From positions 682,001 through 746,000 of the forward strand of contig NZ_FQVU01000001.1 in the NCBI RefSeq assembly GCF_900129455.1: DNA of 64,000 nt. Direction: 5' to 3'. Each line of letters starts with the position of its first letter. The first letter of the stretch is position 1. The stretch is from Jatrophihabitans endophyticus. GTDB lineage: Bacteria > Actinomycetota > Actinomycetes > Mycobacteriales > Jatrophihabitantaceae. The notes under the pieces are model-generated. The model was given only the letters and a program-made list of their open reading frames with translations. It was not told the DNA's origin and made no database searches. Of the stretch, positions 1 through 8,512 are shown in pieces. The position numbers and the translations under genes were made by a program.

Positions 1-430
1 GGACGTTCGACTGGGCGTTGGTCGTGATGAGCTTCCAGCCGTTCTTCCTCGCCGTGGCGATCTGCGACTTCGTCGAGGCGATGCGGAACGGGTTGGCCTC
101 CTTCTCCGACTGGGCCCAGCCGATGGTGTCCTTCGTGAAATCGATCTTGCCGATGCCGAGCGTCGACGCCTTGCAGATCGGGCCGTACTGCGCCGAGACG
201 CCGGTCGGCTTGGCGTTCGTCAACAGCGCGGTGCCACCCGCCGCGACGATCGCGGCCGGCACCCCGTTCTGCTCCGCACCGAGGGACTGCTGCGCCGCAG
301 TGGAACCCGACGGGCTCTTGCTGCCGCCGGCGCTGCTGCCCGAATCGCCGGTGTCGCCGGTGGTACAGCCGGTCACGAGGGCAACCGCGGCGAGGGCCGC
401 GCACGCTGCCGAGGTATGACGCCTGTTCAT
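1..430 (-). CDS. Sugar ABC transporter substrate-binding lipoprotein (partial)
   Basis: This is the N-terminal 143 codons of a periplasmic-binding-protein-type lipoprotein; the rest lies beyond the left window edge. The start ATG is at 430-428 behind a good ribosome site (GGAGGA). A short basic N-terminus, a hydrophobic core and the lipobox LVTGC put the lipidated cysteine at residue 22. A Gly/Ser/Thr linker follows. The mature start TIGWAQSEKEANPFRIA, then an ATARKNGWKLITTNAQ stretch, is the first strand and helix of the RbsB/XylF-type sugar-binding fold. It is divergent from araBDA and shares a promoter motif with it, so L-arabinose (or a related pentose) is the likely ligand. That substrate is inferred from context only. 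Confidence 0.82.
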   Translation of the reverse strand, partial: MNRRHTSAACAALAAVALVTGCTTGDTGDSGSSAGGSKSPSGSTAAQQSLGAEQNGVPAAIVAAGGTALLTNAKPTGVSAQYGPICKASTLGIGKIDFTKDTIGWAQSEKEANPFRIASTKSQIATARKNGWKLITTNAQSNV

Positions 431-511
431 CTGTGGTCCTCCGCGGTGAGTGGTCGCCGCCCCCGGGTGGGCGCCGAGGCGACGGTCCGACAAGTCGTCG
501 GGCATTCGGTG

Positions 512-526
512 AGCGATAACATCGCT
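512..526. promoter_or_regulatory. Inverted-repeat operator before the sugar-binding gene
   Basis: AGCGAT-AAC-ATCGCT is a perfect 6-base inverted repeat with a 3-base centre, about 80 bases upstream of the sugar-binding lipoprotein start. It contains GCGATAACA, which recurs near the araB start. The shape fits a LacI- or GntR-type repressor site. No such regulator gene is in the window, so the protein that binds is unknown. Confidence 0.5.
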
Positions 527-653
527 GGCTTCTGGGCCGTTGTCAAGCATTGATTTCCCCGTCGTTACGGCTTCGGTACACGACGACCCCAGCTCCTCCG
601 CCAAAGCCCGCAGCATCGGGCGATCATCGATGGGCGGCCGCGCGGGGGCGTTC

Positions 654-704
654 TTGACATCGACCGGTTCTTGCCTAAGCTCCGGTCCACTGTTTGCGAT
701 AACA
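654..704 (+). promoter_or_regulatory. araB promoter with operator half-site
   Basis: TTGACA at 654-659 and TAAGCT at 676-681, spaced by 16 bases, form a credible housekeeping promoter reading into araB. About 15 bases further on, TTGCGATAACAA repeats the core GCGATAACA (696-704) of the operator at 512-526. A repressor there would block the transcription start. The remaining part of the 431-724 gap shows no gene. Confidence 0.45.
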
Positions 705-724
705 ACGGACGGACAACCTTGACC

Positions 725-2410
725 ATGGCTGCTCGACACGGCGCCCTCACCGTGGGGATCGACTTCGGCACGCTGTCCGGACGTGCCGTGGTGGTGCGGG
801 TCGCGGACGGCGTGGAGCTCGGCACGGCGGTCCACGCCTACCGGCACGGCGTGCTCACCGAACGACTGCCCACCGATGACCGGCGGTTGCCCCCGGACTG
901 GGCGCTGCAGGTACCGCGCGACTACGTCGAGGTGCTGCAGCACGCGGTGCCCTCGGCACTGGCCGCGGCCGGGGTCGAGGCCGCCGACGTGGTCGGGGTC
1001 GCCACGGACTTCACCGCGTGCACGATGCTGCCCGTGACCGGCGACGGCACGCCGCTGTGCGAGCTCGCGGACTTCGTGGACCGGCCGCACGCCTACGTGA
1101 AGTTGTGGAAGCACCACGCGGCGCAACCCCACGCCGACCGCATCAACTCGTTGGCCGCGAAACGGAACGAGTCGTGGCTGCCGCGCTACGGCGGGCTCAT
1201 CAGCTCCGAGTGGGAGTTCGCGAAGGCGCTGCAACTCTTCGACGAGGACCGCGAGGTCTACGACGCCATGCGGTACTGGGTCGAGGCGGCCGACTGGATC
1301 GTGTGGCAGTTGTGCGGCAACTACGTGCGCAATGCCTGTACCGCGGGCTACAAGGGCATTCGGCAGGACGGTGCCTACCCGTCGCGCAGCTACCTCGCAG
1401 AGCTGGATCCCGACTTCGCCGACTTCGTGACGGCCAAGCTCGAACGCCCGATCGGCGGGCTCGGCGATATCGCCGGCCGGTTGACGTCGGAAGCCGCCGC
1501 GTGGACGGGGCTGCCCGAGGGCATCGCCGTGGCCGTCGGCAACGTCGACGCGCACGTGACGGCACCGGCCGCGCAGGCCGTCGAGGCGGGCCAGCTCGTC
1601 GCGATCATGGGAACGTCCACCTGTCACGTCATGAGCTCCGACGTGGTGCGCGAGGTACCGGGCATGTGCGGCGTCGTGGCCGACGGCATCGTGCCCGGAC
1701 TCTGGGGCTACGAGGCCGGGCAGAGCGGCGTCGGTGACATCTTCGCGTGGTTCGTCGACACCTGCGTGCCGCCGGACTACGTCGCCCGCGCCGAGGCCGA
1801 GGGACGCAGCGTGCACGATCTGCTCGCCGAGCTGGCGGCGGCGCAACCCGTCGGCGCGCACGGCCTGCTCGCGCTGGACTGGCACTCGGGCAATCGCTCG
1901 CCGCTCGTCGACCACGAGCTCTCCGGGCTCCTGCTGGGCCAGACCTTGGCGACCCGACCGGAGGACACGTACCGCGCGCTGGTCGAGTCGACCGCCTACG
2001 GCGCACGCTCGATCGTCACGGCGTTCCGCGCCGCCGGCGTGCCCGTCACCGAGTTCGTCGCCACCGGCGGGCTGGCAGCCAGCGACTTCGTCATGCAGAT
2101 CTACGCCGACGTGCTCCGGATGCCGCTGTCGGTCCTGGACTCCGGCCAGGGTCCGGCCCTCGGCTCGGCGATCTTCGCCGCCGTCGCGGCCGGGCAGTAC
2201 GAGGACATCGCCGCCGCCGCGGTGGCGATGGGTCGTCGCCGGACACGGGCGTGGGAGCCGGACGACGCGGCCGCGGACCGCTACGACGTGCTGTACGCGG
2301 AATACACCGCGCTCGTCGATCACTTCGGCCGCACCGACGACGGCGTCATGCACCGCCTGCGTCGACTGCGCCGGGACGCGTGGGCGGCGGCCGACGGAGC
2401 CGCGTCGTGA
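725..2410 (+). CDS. araB: L-ribulokinase (FGGY kinase)
   Basis: Phosphorylates L-ribulose to L-ribulose-5-phosphate, the second step of arabinose catabolism in the cytoplasm. The 561-residue product is a full-length FGGY carbohydrate kinase. The N-terminal phosphate-binding strand GIDFGTLSGR starts near residue 11. The first domain contains the ribulokinase-like DRPHAYVKLWKHHAAQP stretch. The C-terminal ATP-domain motif ATGGLAASDFVMQIYADVLR is clear. ATG 725 is preferred over an upstream in-frame TTG at 671, which lies inside the promoter; GGACGGAC at 707-714 can serve as ribosome site. Its stop overlaps the araD start by 4 bases (GTGA), so the two are translationally coupled. Confidence 0.95.
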   Translation: MAARHGALTVGIDFGTLSGRAVVVRVADGVELGTAVHAYRHGVLTERLPTDDRRLPPDWALQVPRDYVEVLQHAVPSALAAAGVEAADVVGVATDFTACTMLPVTGDGTPLCELADFVDRPHAYVKLWKHHAAQPHADRINSLAAKRNESWLPRYGGLISSEWEFAKALQLFDEDREVYDAMRYWVEAADWIVWQLCGNYVRNACTAGYKGIRQDGAYPSRSYLAELDPDFADFVTAKLERPIGGLGDIAGRLTSEAAAWTGLPEGIAVAVGNVDAHVTAPAAQAVEAGQLVAIMGTSTCHVMSSDVVREVPGMCGVVADGIVPGLWGYEAGQSGVGDIFAWFVDTCVPPDYVARAEAEGRSVHDLLAELAAAQPVGAHGLLALDWHSGNRSPLVDHELSGLLLGQTLATRPEDTYRALVESTAYGARSIVTAFRAAGVPVTEFVATGGLAASDFVMQIYADVLRMPLSVLDSGQGPALGSAIFAAVAAGQYEDIAAAAVAMGRRRTRAWEPDDAAADRYDVLYAEYTALVDHFGRTDDGVMHRLRRLRRDAWAAADGAAS

Positions 2411-3078
2411 CCGCCACCGCGCCCGCCGGGGTCGTCGATCGCGTGCGCGACGACGTCGCGGCGCTGCACGCGGAGCTCGTGCGCTACGGCCTGGTGGTGT
2501 GGACGGCGGGCAACGTGTCGGCCCGCGTCCCCGGCGCCGACCTCTTCGTGATCAAACCGTCCGGTGTCTCCTACGACGACCTGGACGCGGCCGCGATGGT
2601 GGTGTGCGACCTCGACGGAACCCTCGTCGACGGCACCCGGTCGCCGTCGTCGGACACCGCCGCGCACGCCTACGTCTACCGGCACCGGCCGGACGTCGGC
2701 GGGCAGGTGCACACGCACTCCACGTACGCCTCGGCGTGGGCCGCCCGCGGCGAGGCCATCCCCTGCGTCCTGACGGCCATGGCCGACGAGTTCGGCGGTC
2801 CGATCCCGGTCGGCCCGTTCGCCCTGATCGGCGACGACAGCATCGGGCGTGGCGTGGTCGACACGCTGGGCGGTTCCCGCTCCCCCGCCGTGCTCATGCG
2901 CAGCCACGGCGTCTTCACCGTCGGCGCCACCGCGCGCGATGCGGTCAAGGCCGCCGTGATGTGCGAGGACGTCGCCCGCACCGTCCACATCGCCCGCCAG
3001 CTCGGCGAACCGCTCGCCATCGCCGCGTCCGACATCGACCGGCTCCACGACCGCTACCAGAACGTCTACGGCCGCTGA
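2407..3078 (+). CDS. araD: L-ribulose-5-phosphate 4-epimerase
   Basis: Converts L-ribulose-5-phosphate to D-xylulose-5-phosphate, which feeds the pentose phosphate pathway. The 223-residue class II aldolase/epimerase fold shows the GNVSAR substrate loop, the zinc-binding HTHS motif (residues about 102-105) and a later SHG histidine in RSHGVFTVG. The FVIKPSGVSYDDL segment is standard for the family. The GTG start at 2407 overlaps the araB stop. Length matches the family (about 230). Gene order B-D-A with tight spacing supports co-expression. L-fuculose-phosphate aldolase is a relative, but the araB/araA neighbours decide the call. Confidence 0.93.
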   Translation: MTATAPAGVVDRVRDDVAALHAELVRYGLVVWTAGNVSARVPGADLFVIKPSGVSYDDLDAAAMVVCDLDGTLVDGTRSPSSDTAAHAYVYRHRPDVGGQVHTHSTYASAWAARGEAIPCVLTAMADEFGGPIPVGPFALIGDDSIGRGVVDTLGGSRSPAVLMRSHGVFTVGATARDAVKAAVMCEDVARTVHIARQLGEPLAIAASDIDRLHDRYQNVYGR

Positions 3079-3099
3079 ACTGTGAAAGGCACATCGACA

Positions 3100-4608
3100 A
3101 TGACCATCACCGCAGGATCACCGCAGCTGTGGTTCCTGACCGGCAGCCAGGGGCTGTACGGCGACGACGTCCTCGACCAGGTCGCCTCGCAGTCGCAGCG
3201 CGTCGCCGCCGACCTCGACGACGCCCCCGCGGTGCCGCTCCCCGTCGTCTGGCAGCCGGTGCTCACCCACGACACGGACATCCGGGCGATGATGGCGGCG
3301 GCCAACACCGATCCGCACTGCGTGGGCGTCATCGCCTGGATGCACACCTTCTCGCCGGCGAAGATGTGGATCACCGGTCTCGGCGAGCTGCGCAAACCGC
3401 TGCTGCACCTGCACACGCAGGCGAACCGGTCGCTGCCCTGGCCGACCATCGACATGGACTTCATGAACCTCAACCAGGCCGCGCACGGCGACCGCGAGTT
3501 CGGCTACGTCCAGACGCGGTTGCACGTCCCGCGCGTGACGGTGGCCGGGCACGCAACCGACGATCGCACCCGCACCGAGGTCGGCCGGTGGGCGCGCGTC
3601 GCCGCGGGTATCGCGGAGCTGCGGTCGCTGCGACTGGCGCGCTTCGGCGACAACATGCGCGACGTCGCCGTGACCGAGGGCGACAAGGTCGAGGCACAGC
3701 GAAAGTTCGGCGTGTCGGTGAACACCTACTCGGTCAACGATCTGGTCGAACGCGTCGACGCCGTCGAGGCCGCCGACATCGACAAGCTGGTCGTGGAATA
3801 CGCCGACGTGTACGACGTCGCCGTCGAGCTCCGGCCGGGAGGCGAGCGGCACGAGTCGCTGCGCTACGCCGCCCGCATCGAGGCCGGCCTGCGCGGCTTC
3901 CTGGAGGCCGGCGGTTTCCGTGCCTTCACCACCAACTTCGAGGACCTCGGTGGTTTGCGCCAGCTGCCCGGCCTGGCCGTGCAACGCCTGATGGGCGACG
4001 GGTACGGCTTCGGGGGCGAGGGCGACTGGAAGACCTCGGTGCTGCTGCGCACGCTCAAGGCCATGGCCGACGGCTTGCCGGGCGGCACCTCGTTCATGGA
4101 GGACTACACGTATCACCTCGGGCCGGGGCCACAGCGCATCCTGGGCGCGCACATGCTCGAGGTCTGCCCCAGCATCGCCGCGGGACGTCCGAGTGTCGAG
4201 ATCCACCCGCTCGGCATCGGCAACCGGGAGGACCCGGTCCGGATGCGGTTCACCGCGGCGCCGGGACCGGGCGTGGTCGTGGGCATGTGCGACCTCGGTG
4301 AGCGGTTCCGCCTCGTCGGAAACGCCGTGACGGTCGTGCCGCCCGACGCCGAGCTGGCGTCGTTGCCGGTCGCCGCCGCGGTGTGGGAACCGGCTCCCGA
4401 CCTCGCCACGTCGGCCGAGTGCTGGCTGACCGCCGGCGGGCCGCATCACACGGTGTTGAGCACGCAGCTCGACGCCGCCGCGATCGACCAATTCGCAGAG
4501 CTGACCGGGGTGGAGCTGGCGATGATCGACGACCGCACCGAGCCGCGTCGCTTCCGGCAGGAGCTGCGATGGAACGCTGCGTACCACCGGCTGGCGGCCG
4601 CCCTCTGA
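3100..4608 (+). CDS. araA: L-arabinose isomerase
   Basis: Interconverts L-arabinose and L-ribulose, the first catabolic step. The 502-residue length equals that of E. coli AraA (500). Family landmarks include [11 protein letters not shown] at the N-terminus, [12 protein letters not shown], the acidic metal ligands in [13 protein letters not shown] and FMEDYTYHL, and metal-binding histidines in [11 protein letters not shown] and [12 protein letters not shown] 3100 is chosen because GAAAGG sits about 10 bases upstream and [17 protein letters not shown] is a typical start; an in-frame GTG at 3082 is less likely. It closes the araBDA operon, 21 bases after araD. Confidence 0.96.
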   Translation: MTITAGSPQLWFLTGSQGLYGDDVLDQVASQSQRVAADLDDAPAVPLPVVWQPVLTHDTDIRAMMAAANTDPHCVGVIAWMHTFSPAKMWITGLGELRKPLLHLHTQANRSLPWPTIDMDFMNLNQAAHGDREFGYVQTRLHVPRVTVAGHATDDRTRTEVGRWARVAAGIAELRSLRLARFGDNMRDVAVTEGDKVEAQRKFGVSVNTYSVNDLVERVDAVEAADIDKLVVEYADVYDVAVELRPGGERHESLRYAARIEAGLRGFLEAGGFRAFTTNFEDLGGLRQLPGLAVQRLMGDGYGFGGEGDWKTSVLLRTLKAMADGLPGGTSFMEDYTYHLGPGPQRILGAHMLEVCPSIAAGRPSVEIHPLGIGNREDPVRMRFTAAPGPGVVVGMCDLGERFRLVGNAVTVVPPDAELASLPVAAAVWEPAPDLATSAECWLTAGGPHHTVLSTQLDAAAIDQFAELTGVELAMIDDRTEPRRFRQELRWNAAYHRLAAAL

Positions 4609-4629
4609 CGACCTGGCCAGACTCACTCC

Positions 4630-4650
4630 GATATCGTAATATTCGATATC
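4630..4650. promoter_or_regulatory. Inverted-repeat operator abutting a MarR start codon
   Basis: GATATCG at 4630-4636 and CGATATC at 4644-4650 are perfect 7-base arms around TAATATT. The right arm ends directly before the GTG start of the MarR gene, and the AT-rich centre (TAATAT) could be the -10 box. This looks like an autoregulatory site for the next gene, which would then be leaderless. Confidence 0.6.
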
Positions 4651-5070
4651 GTGACCAGCGGACGATCCGTCGTGTTGGCGGTGCAGCGAGCGGCCCACCT
4701 CTCGGTGCAGCGCCTGCAGACCGACCTCGTCGACCTCGACCTCGGCCCGTCCGAGATCAACGTGCTGGCCAATCTTTCCGACGGGGTGGGTCGCACGGTC
4801 TCACAACTCGGCGCCGCCGCCGGAACCAAACCGACCACGCTGACCAGCGTGCTCGACCGGTTGGAGCGTCGCGGTCTGCTCACCCGGCTCGCCCGCGCCG
4901 AGGACCGGCGCTCGGTGCTGGTCGAGCTGACCCCGGCCGGGGTCGAGAGCGCGGCCGAGGTCATGCGCGCGGTCGCCCGGTTGGACCGCCGGCTGCTGGC
5001 CGGCGTGCCCCGCACCACGGCCGACGCCGTCCGCACCACGCTCGACTCGCTCGGAAGGGACCCGCGATGA
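4651..5070 (+). CDS. MarR family transcriptional regulator
   Basis: A 139-residue winged-helix regulator. The recognition region reads VSQLGAAAGTKPTTLTSVLDRLERRGLLTR, followed by the wing RAEDRRSVLVELTPAG, the hallmark of MarR proteins. The GTG start sits at the edge of the inverted repeat at 4630-4650, which suggests autorepression. Its stop overlaps the next ATG (GATGA), so it is coupled to a small protein of unknown function. No ligand can be inferred. Confidence 0.88.
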   Translation: MTSGRSVVLAVQRAAHLSVQRLQTDLVDLDLGPSEINVLANLSDGVGRTVSQLGAAAGTKPTTLTSVLDRLERRGLLTRLARAEDRRSVLVELTPAGVESAAEVMRAVARLDRRLLAGVPRTTADAVRTTLDSLGRDPR

Positions 5071-5489
5071 CGTCGTCCGACTCGTTCCCCGACCTGATGG
5101 CGAGAGTGATGACCGAGGCCGCGCACTTCGGGCACCGCGAGCACGTCCACCTCTCGTGGCTCGCGGTACACCTCCACGGCACCCCGACCGCGATCCGCGT
5201 CGTCAGCGAGGGCATCCGCCGTACCGCCCGGTATGTCGGCGCCCCGCAGAAGTACCACGCCACGGTCAGTCGCGCGTGGATCGAGTGCGTCGGGCACCAC
5301 GTCCACGAGCGGCCGACCGACGACTTCGCCACCTTCCTCTCGCGCAACCCCGCCCTGCTGGACAAGCGCCTGCTGCTGCGCTTCTACCGCTCGGCGACGC
5401 TCGCCGGCGAGGTGGCGCGGCGCCGCTGGACCCGTCCCGACCTGGCCCCGTTCCCGTGGCAGCGTGCGGCGCCGGGAACGTGCCGCTGA
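5067..5489 (+). CDS. Conserved hypothetical protein coupled to MarR
   Basis: A 140-residue protein with no signal peptide or membrane segment. It is rich in His, Arg and Trp (for example FGHREHVHLSWLAVHLHGTP and YHATVSRAWIECVGHHV). The regular spacing of His/Trp residues hints at a helical metal- or ligand-binding fold, but I do not recognise a family. The start overlaps the MarR stop, so the two form one operon and the protein may be the functional partner or target of that regulator. It converges with a decayed gene. Confidence 0.7.
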   Translation: MTSSDSFPDLMARVMTEAAHFGHREHVHLSWLAVHLHGTPTAIRVVSEGIRRTARYVGAPQKYHATVSRAWIECVGHHVHERPTDDFATFLSRNPALLDKRLLLRFYRSATLAGEVARRRWTRPDLAPFPWQRAAPGTCR

Positions 5490-5499
5490 CGCGGCAATC

Positions 5500-6068
5500 G
5501 CGCGAGCCGACCCGACCGCGACCGGTCGGTCGAGCAGCGCACCCGGGTCGACGTGGCGGTCGCCCAGCAACGCGGCGGTGTCGTCGATCGTGGCGTCGCG
5601 CCCGGAGGAATCCGCGCGGATGACGTCGAGGGCGTCGGCGGCGGCGAGCTGCCCGCGCTCCATCACCAGACCCACGGCCACCCGCAGTCGCTCGCGACCC
5701 TCGCGTGTTCGATCGCAGGCGTTGTCCGGTCCGGGTCGGAGTCGCGCGCGGTCCAGCTGTCGATGGATGCGGACACCAGGACCGCCAGCAACGCCGCGTC
5801 CCTGAGCCGGAGCGCCTGCCCGCCGTCGCGGTGGGTGAAGAACAGGTTGAGAGCGGCGCCGGCGGTGAACTGCAGGACCTCGGCGGCGGCGGACTCGGCG
5901 CTGTCGGAACCCAGCGGGATTCGCGCGGCTGCCGACGATGCTGATCCCCGCGCCGTCGACCGGGAGCAGTTCGACCACGCAGCGAGCGATCGAGGTCGGC
6001 AGCTCGGAACCGGAACCGTCGCCCTGTTGCCGTGCCGGCGCCGCGCGGTACCGCGATTCGAGTGTCAT
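5500..6068 (-). pseudogene. GAF-ANTAR regulator relic (two frameshifts)
   Basis: Reading on the minus strand from ATG 6068, the start MTLESRYRAAP and the stretch CVVELLPVDGAGISIVG match the beginning of a GAF sensor domain. Near 5930 the frame shifts: continuation in another frame gives AARIPLGSDSAESAAAEVLQ and LRDAALLAVLVSASIDSW, the rest of the GAF. Between about 5700 and 5760 the match returns to the first frame as RLRVAVGLVMERGQLAAADA followed by DDTAALLGD, an ANTAR RNA-binding domain. The combination is a GAF-ANTAR transcription antiterminator broken by two frameshifts. Nothing else is visible in 5490-6173. Sequencing errors are the alternative explanation. Confidence 0.6.
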
Positions 6069-6173
6069 CTCACGGCCTCGGGCGGGATGGGGCCGGTTCG
6101 GCTCCATCGAGATGGTGTCCCGCATCCCGCCGCGACGAACGCGAGGCTCCGGGGCACGGCTCGATGCGCGGCG

Positions 6174-6998
6174 TCAGGATCCGCGCAGCAGGTCGACCAC
6201 CGGGGCGAACGCGTCGACGGCCTCGGCCGGGATCGTCCAGTGGGCGACGCCGAGCGCGTCGCGGCGGCGCCGGAGCGAGTCGGCCATCTCGCGGGCCGTG
6301 CCGGTGACGACCGTGACGGCGCCGTGGGCCGCGAGCGCGGCGGGGGTCGTGCCGAGTCGGGCCGACCACGGCGTCCCCACGTCACCGACGGCGAGCAGGC
6401 CGGCAGCGAGTGCGGGCGGATCGTCGCGATCTCGCGCCGCGCGGGCGACGACGGCGACCAGCCTCGCGGCGGACTCGAGGTCGGTGTCGGGGTGCCAGCC
6501 CAGCGCGACGGTGTCGGCCTGCCGACCGGCCAGGCGCAGCATTCGTGTTCCCGACGCAGCTACCAGCAGACGCAGTCCCGGCAGCTCGTCGCGGAGGCGA
6601 CGCAGGGTCACCGTCAACCGTGCCACGCGTCCGGCGGGGTCGTCGTAGTCCACACCGAGCAGGGCGGCATCACGTTCGGCCCCGGGCCGACCGGCGCCGA
6701 GACCGAGCTCGAAGCGCTCGCCGAGCAGCTCGTGCAGCGTGCGGACGTCCCATGCGAGCAATCCCCGCGGACGCAGCGGCTCGCACAGCACCCACGACCC
6801 GACGCGCAGCGACTCGGTCGCGGCCGCGGCGGCGGCGAGAGCCGGCAGCGGCGCGGGGCCGGCCGCGACGTCGGGCAGCAGCAGCCTCGCGTAACCGAGC
6901 GACTCGACACGGCGCGCCGTCCGCGTCCACTCGGCGAGGTCGCCGGTGCGCGATGCGGTGACGCCGAACCGGAACGGGCGTGGGTCGCGGCCCGTCAC
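6174..6998 (-). CDS. LLM-class flavin/F420-dependent oxidoreductase
   Basis: A 274-residue bacterial-luciferase-like TIM barrel. Landmarks are the N-terminal strand PFRFGV, RVESLGYARLLLPDV, the segment RVGSWVLCEPLRPRGLLAWDVRTL, and LGERFELGLGAGRP, which together recall actinobacterial F420-dependent members. The GTG start at 6998 overlaps the stop of the upstream membrane-protein gene by 4 bases. Substrate is unknown. Cofactor (F420 versus FMN) cannot be settled by eye, though the family resemblance and the phylum favour F420. Confidence 0.8.
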   Translation of the reverse strand: MTGRDPRPFRFGVTASRTGDLAEWTRTARRVESLGYARLLLPDVAAGPAPLPALAAAAAATESLRVGSWVLCEPLRPRGLLAWDVRTLHELLGERFELGLGAGRPGAERDAALLGVDYDDPAGRVARLTVTLRRLRDELPGLRLLVAASGTRMLRLAGRQADTVALGWHPDTDLESAARLVAVVARAARDRDDPPALAAGLLAVGDVGTPWSARLGTTPAALAAHGAVTVVTGTAREMADSLRRRRDALGVAHWTIPAEAVDAFAPVVDLLRGS

Positions 6999-7675
6999 GC
7001 GAGGACCGATCCCGAGTCGGCGTCGCGGTGCCGTCGTGTCCGCGGCAGCGTCACGCCGAGCGCGACCAGCCACGCGAGCCCGCCGAAGCGGACCACCGGC
7101 AGCAACGGGGCCAGTGCGTCGAACAGCAGGGCGAGACCGACCACCGCCGCCACCACGGCCAACAGCAACCCCGCCCAGCCCAGCCAGCGGGGCCCCAGGC
7201 CGAGCACCAGCACCGGCACCGCCGCCCCGGCGAGGAGCAGGCCGAGCGGGGTGGCGAACCCCACCCCACCGGTGGCGAAGGCGAGATCGAGCAGGACGCG
7301 GGCCAGCGGGCCGGTCAGTGCCCCCGCCGAGTGCGCGCCGACCCAGGTGACGAGGCCTGACAACGCGAGCGAGGCGGCGGCCAGGGTGCCGCCGACCAGC
7401 GCGATGGCCGCACCGGGCGCGCTCACCCCGAGCCTGCGCAGCCGCCGGTAGGCCGTCGCCGAGTACACCGCGAGCGGGACGGCGGTCGCGAACACGAGGA
7501 ACGCGAGCAGATGCATGCGCGTGTGGTGCTCCTGCAGGTATGCGAGCGCGGCGTCCGGCGACGCGTCCGGGCGCGGCCCGGAGGCGTGGACCGCGCCGCA
7601 CGCGATCGTCAGGGCCAGTGCGACGGCGGCCGGCACCGGCAGCGGCGGGCCGGCTTGCGGGGGGTGGCGGGTCAT
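6995..7675 (-). CDS. Integral membrane protein (DUF4386-like)
   Basis: A 226-residue protein with about six hydrophobic helices. The first, near residues 14-32, is followed by a long loop containing ALAYLQEHHTRMHLLAF; the rest are closely spaced and the tail RTRRHRDADSG is charged. The layout resembles DUF4386-type membrane proteins of unknown function. It is translationally coupled to the downstream oxidoreductase and divergent from a MarR gene across a 77-base gap with a candidate operator, so it is probably controlled by that MarR. Confidence 0.7.
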   Translation of the reverse strand: MTRHPPQAGPPLPVPAAVALALTIACGAVHASGPRPDASPDAALAYLQEHHTRMHLLAFLVFATAVPLAVYSATAYRRLRRLGVSAPGAAIALVGGTLAAASLALSGLVTWVGAHSAGALTGPLARVLLDLAFATGGVGFATPLGLLLAGAAVPVLVLGLGPRWLGWAGLLLAVVAAVVGLALLFDALAPLLPVVRFGGLAWLVALGVTLPRTRRHRDADSGSVLA

Positions 7676-7718
7676 GGGTTCTCCGTCCGTCGAAAGGTTC
7701 GAGCGACAATAGTTACGT

Positions 7719-7736
7719 CTTGAAACGATAGTCAAG
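7719..7736. promoter_or_regulatory. Candidate MarR operator
   Basis: CTTGA-N8-TCAAG lies in the AT-richer divergent gap between the membrane-protein gene and the MarR gene. The GTG start of MarR follows 16 bases later. A single site could control both directions. Confidence 0.4.
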
Positions 7737-7752
7737 GTGGTATCGTCCTGCT

Positions 7753-8214
7753 GTGGCACGTTCGCGGACACAGGTGGCCTTCCGGCTCGCGCAACTCGGC
7801 GCCGTTGCGGCGGAGCAGTTCGGCGAGCGCGTCGCCGAACTCGAGCTGTCACGACCCCAGGCCGGGCTGCTGCGCCTCATCGGCCGGCGACCGGGCCAGA
7901 GCCAGCGCGCGGTCGCCGCCCAACTGGGCACGCCACCCAGCCGGCTCGTCGCGCTGCTCGACGATCTCGAGCGTCGTGACCTGCTCGAGCGCCGCAGGAA
8001 CCCGGACGACCGTCGCAACCACGAGTTGCACCTCACTCCCGCCGGCGAGCGGACGCTCGACCGCCTCGGTGTGGTCGCGGCAGATCACGAGGCCGCGGTG
8101 ACGGTCGGGTTGAGCGCGGCGGAGCGCACCCGGCTCGACGAGTTGCTCGGCAGGCTCGCCGCCGCGCACGGGCTCGCCGAGGGCGTCCACCCCGGTTACC
8201 GCAGGCCGGACTGA
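7753..8214 (+). CDS. MarR family transcriptional regulator
   Basis: A 153-residue MarR protein. The helix-turn-helix region QSQRAVAAQLGTPPSRLVAL, then LDDLERRDLLERR, and the wing NPDDRRNHELHLTPAG are diagnostic. It is divergent from the membrane protein/LLM oxidoreductase operon and likely represses both, by analogy with other MarR-oxidoreductase pairs. GTG 7753 is the start; no strong ribosome site is seen, so it may be leaderless. Confidence 0.88.
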   Translation: MARSRTQVAFRLAQLGAVAAEQFGERVAELELSRPQAGLLRLIGRRPGQSQRAVAAQLGTPPSRLVALLDDLERRDLLERRRNPDDRRNHELHLTPAGERTLDRLGVVAADHEAAVTVGLSAAERTRLDELLGRLAAAHGLAEGVHPGYRRPD

Positions 8215-8512
8215 CCACCGCATCCGGCGCCGCCCCGCGGGTTCCGCGTGCCGAGGGGCGCGGATGCCGGGACGGAGCTAGCATGGACGGGCACCCACGT
8301 GCTGGCACCCCCGGCCCCCGATGCCGTCCGCTGCTCCGTCACAGACCCACCCGACGCAGGCAGCGGGTGGACATCCGACCCGCGGCGTCGACCCTCGCGG
8401 CATGCCCCGGTCGGGGCGGCCGCCGTTCGGCGCAACCCGCGGTGTCGTCGGCCGGCCACGTGCGTGCGGTTTCGCCCGGCCCGAACGTGCCGGGCGCACG
8501 GAGGAGGAGTCT
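8215..8512. other. Intergenic leader before helicase operon
   Basis: No gene is convincing here. GCATCCG at 8220-8226 and CGGATGC at 8261-8267 can pair as an imperfect stem and may end MarR transcription. TAGCAT at 8279-8284 is a weak -10 candidate. The frame is open into the helicase gene, but the implied N-terminal extension is low complexity, and the strong ribosome site at 8501-8509 places the start at 8513. Confidence 0.35.

Noticed and set aside
1734-4301. 855-codon plus-strand frame through the ara genes
   Set aside because: It is an out-of-frame shadow of araB, araD and araA, with Arg/Ala/Pro-rich low-complexity product.
8321-8512. N-terminal extension of the SNF2 helicase
   Set aside because: The added residues are low complexity and the strong ribosome site lies just before GTG 8513.
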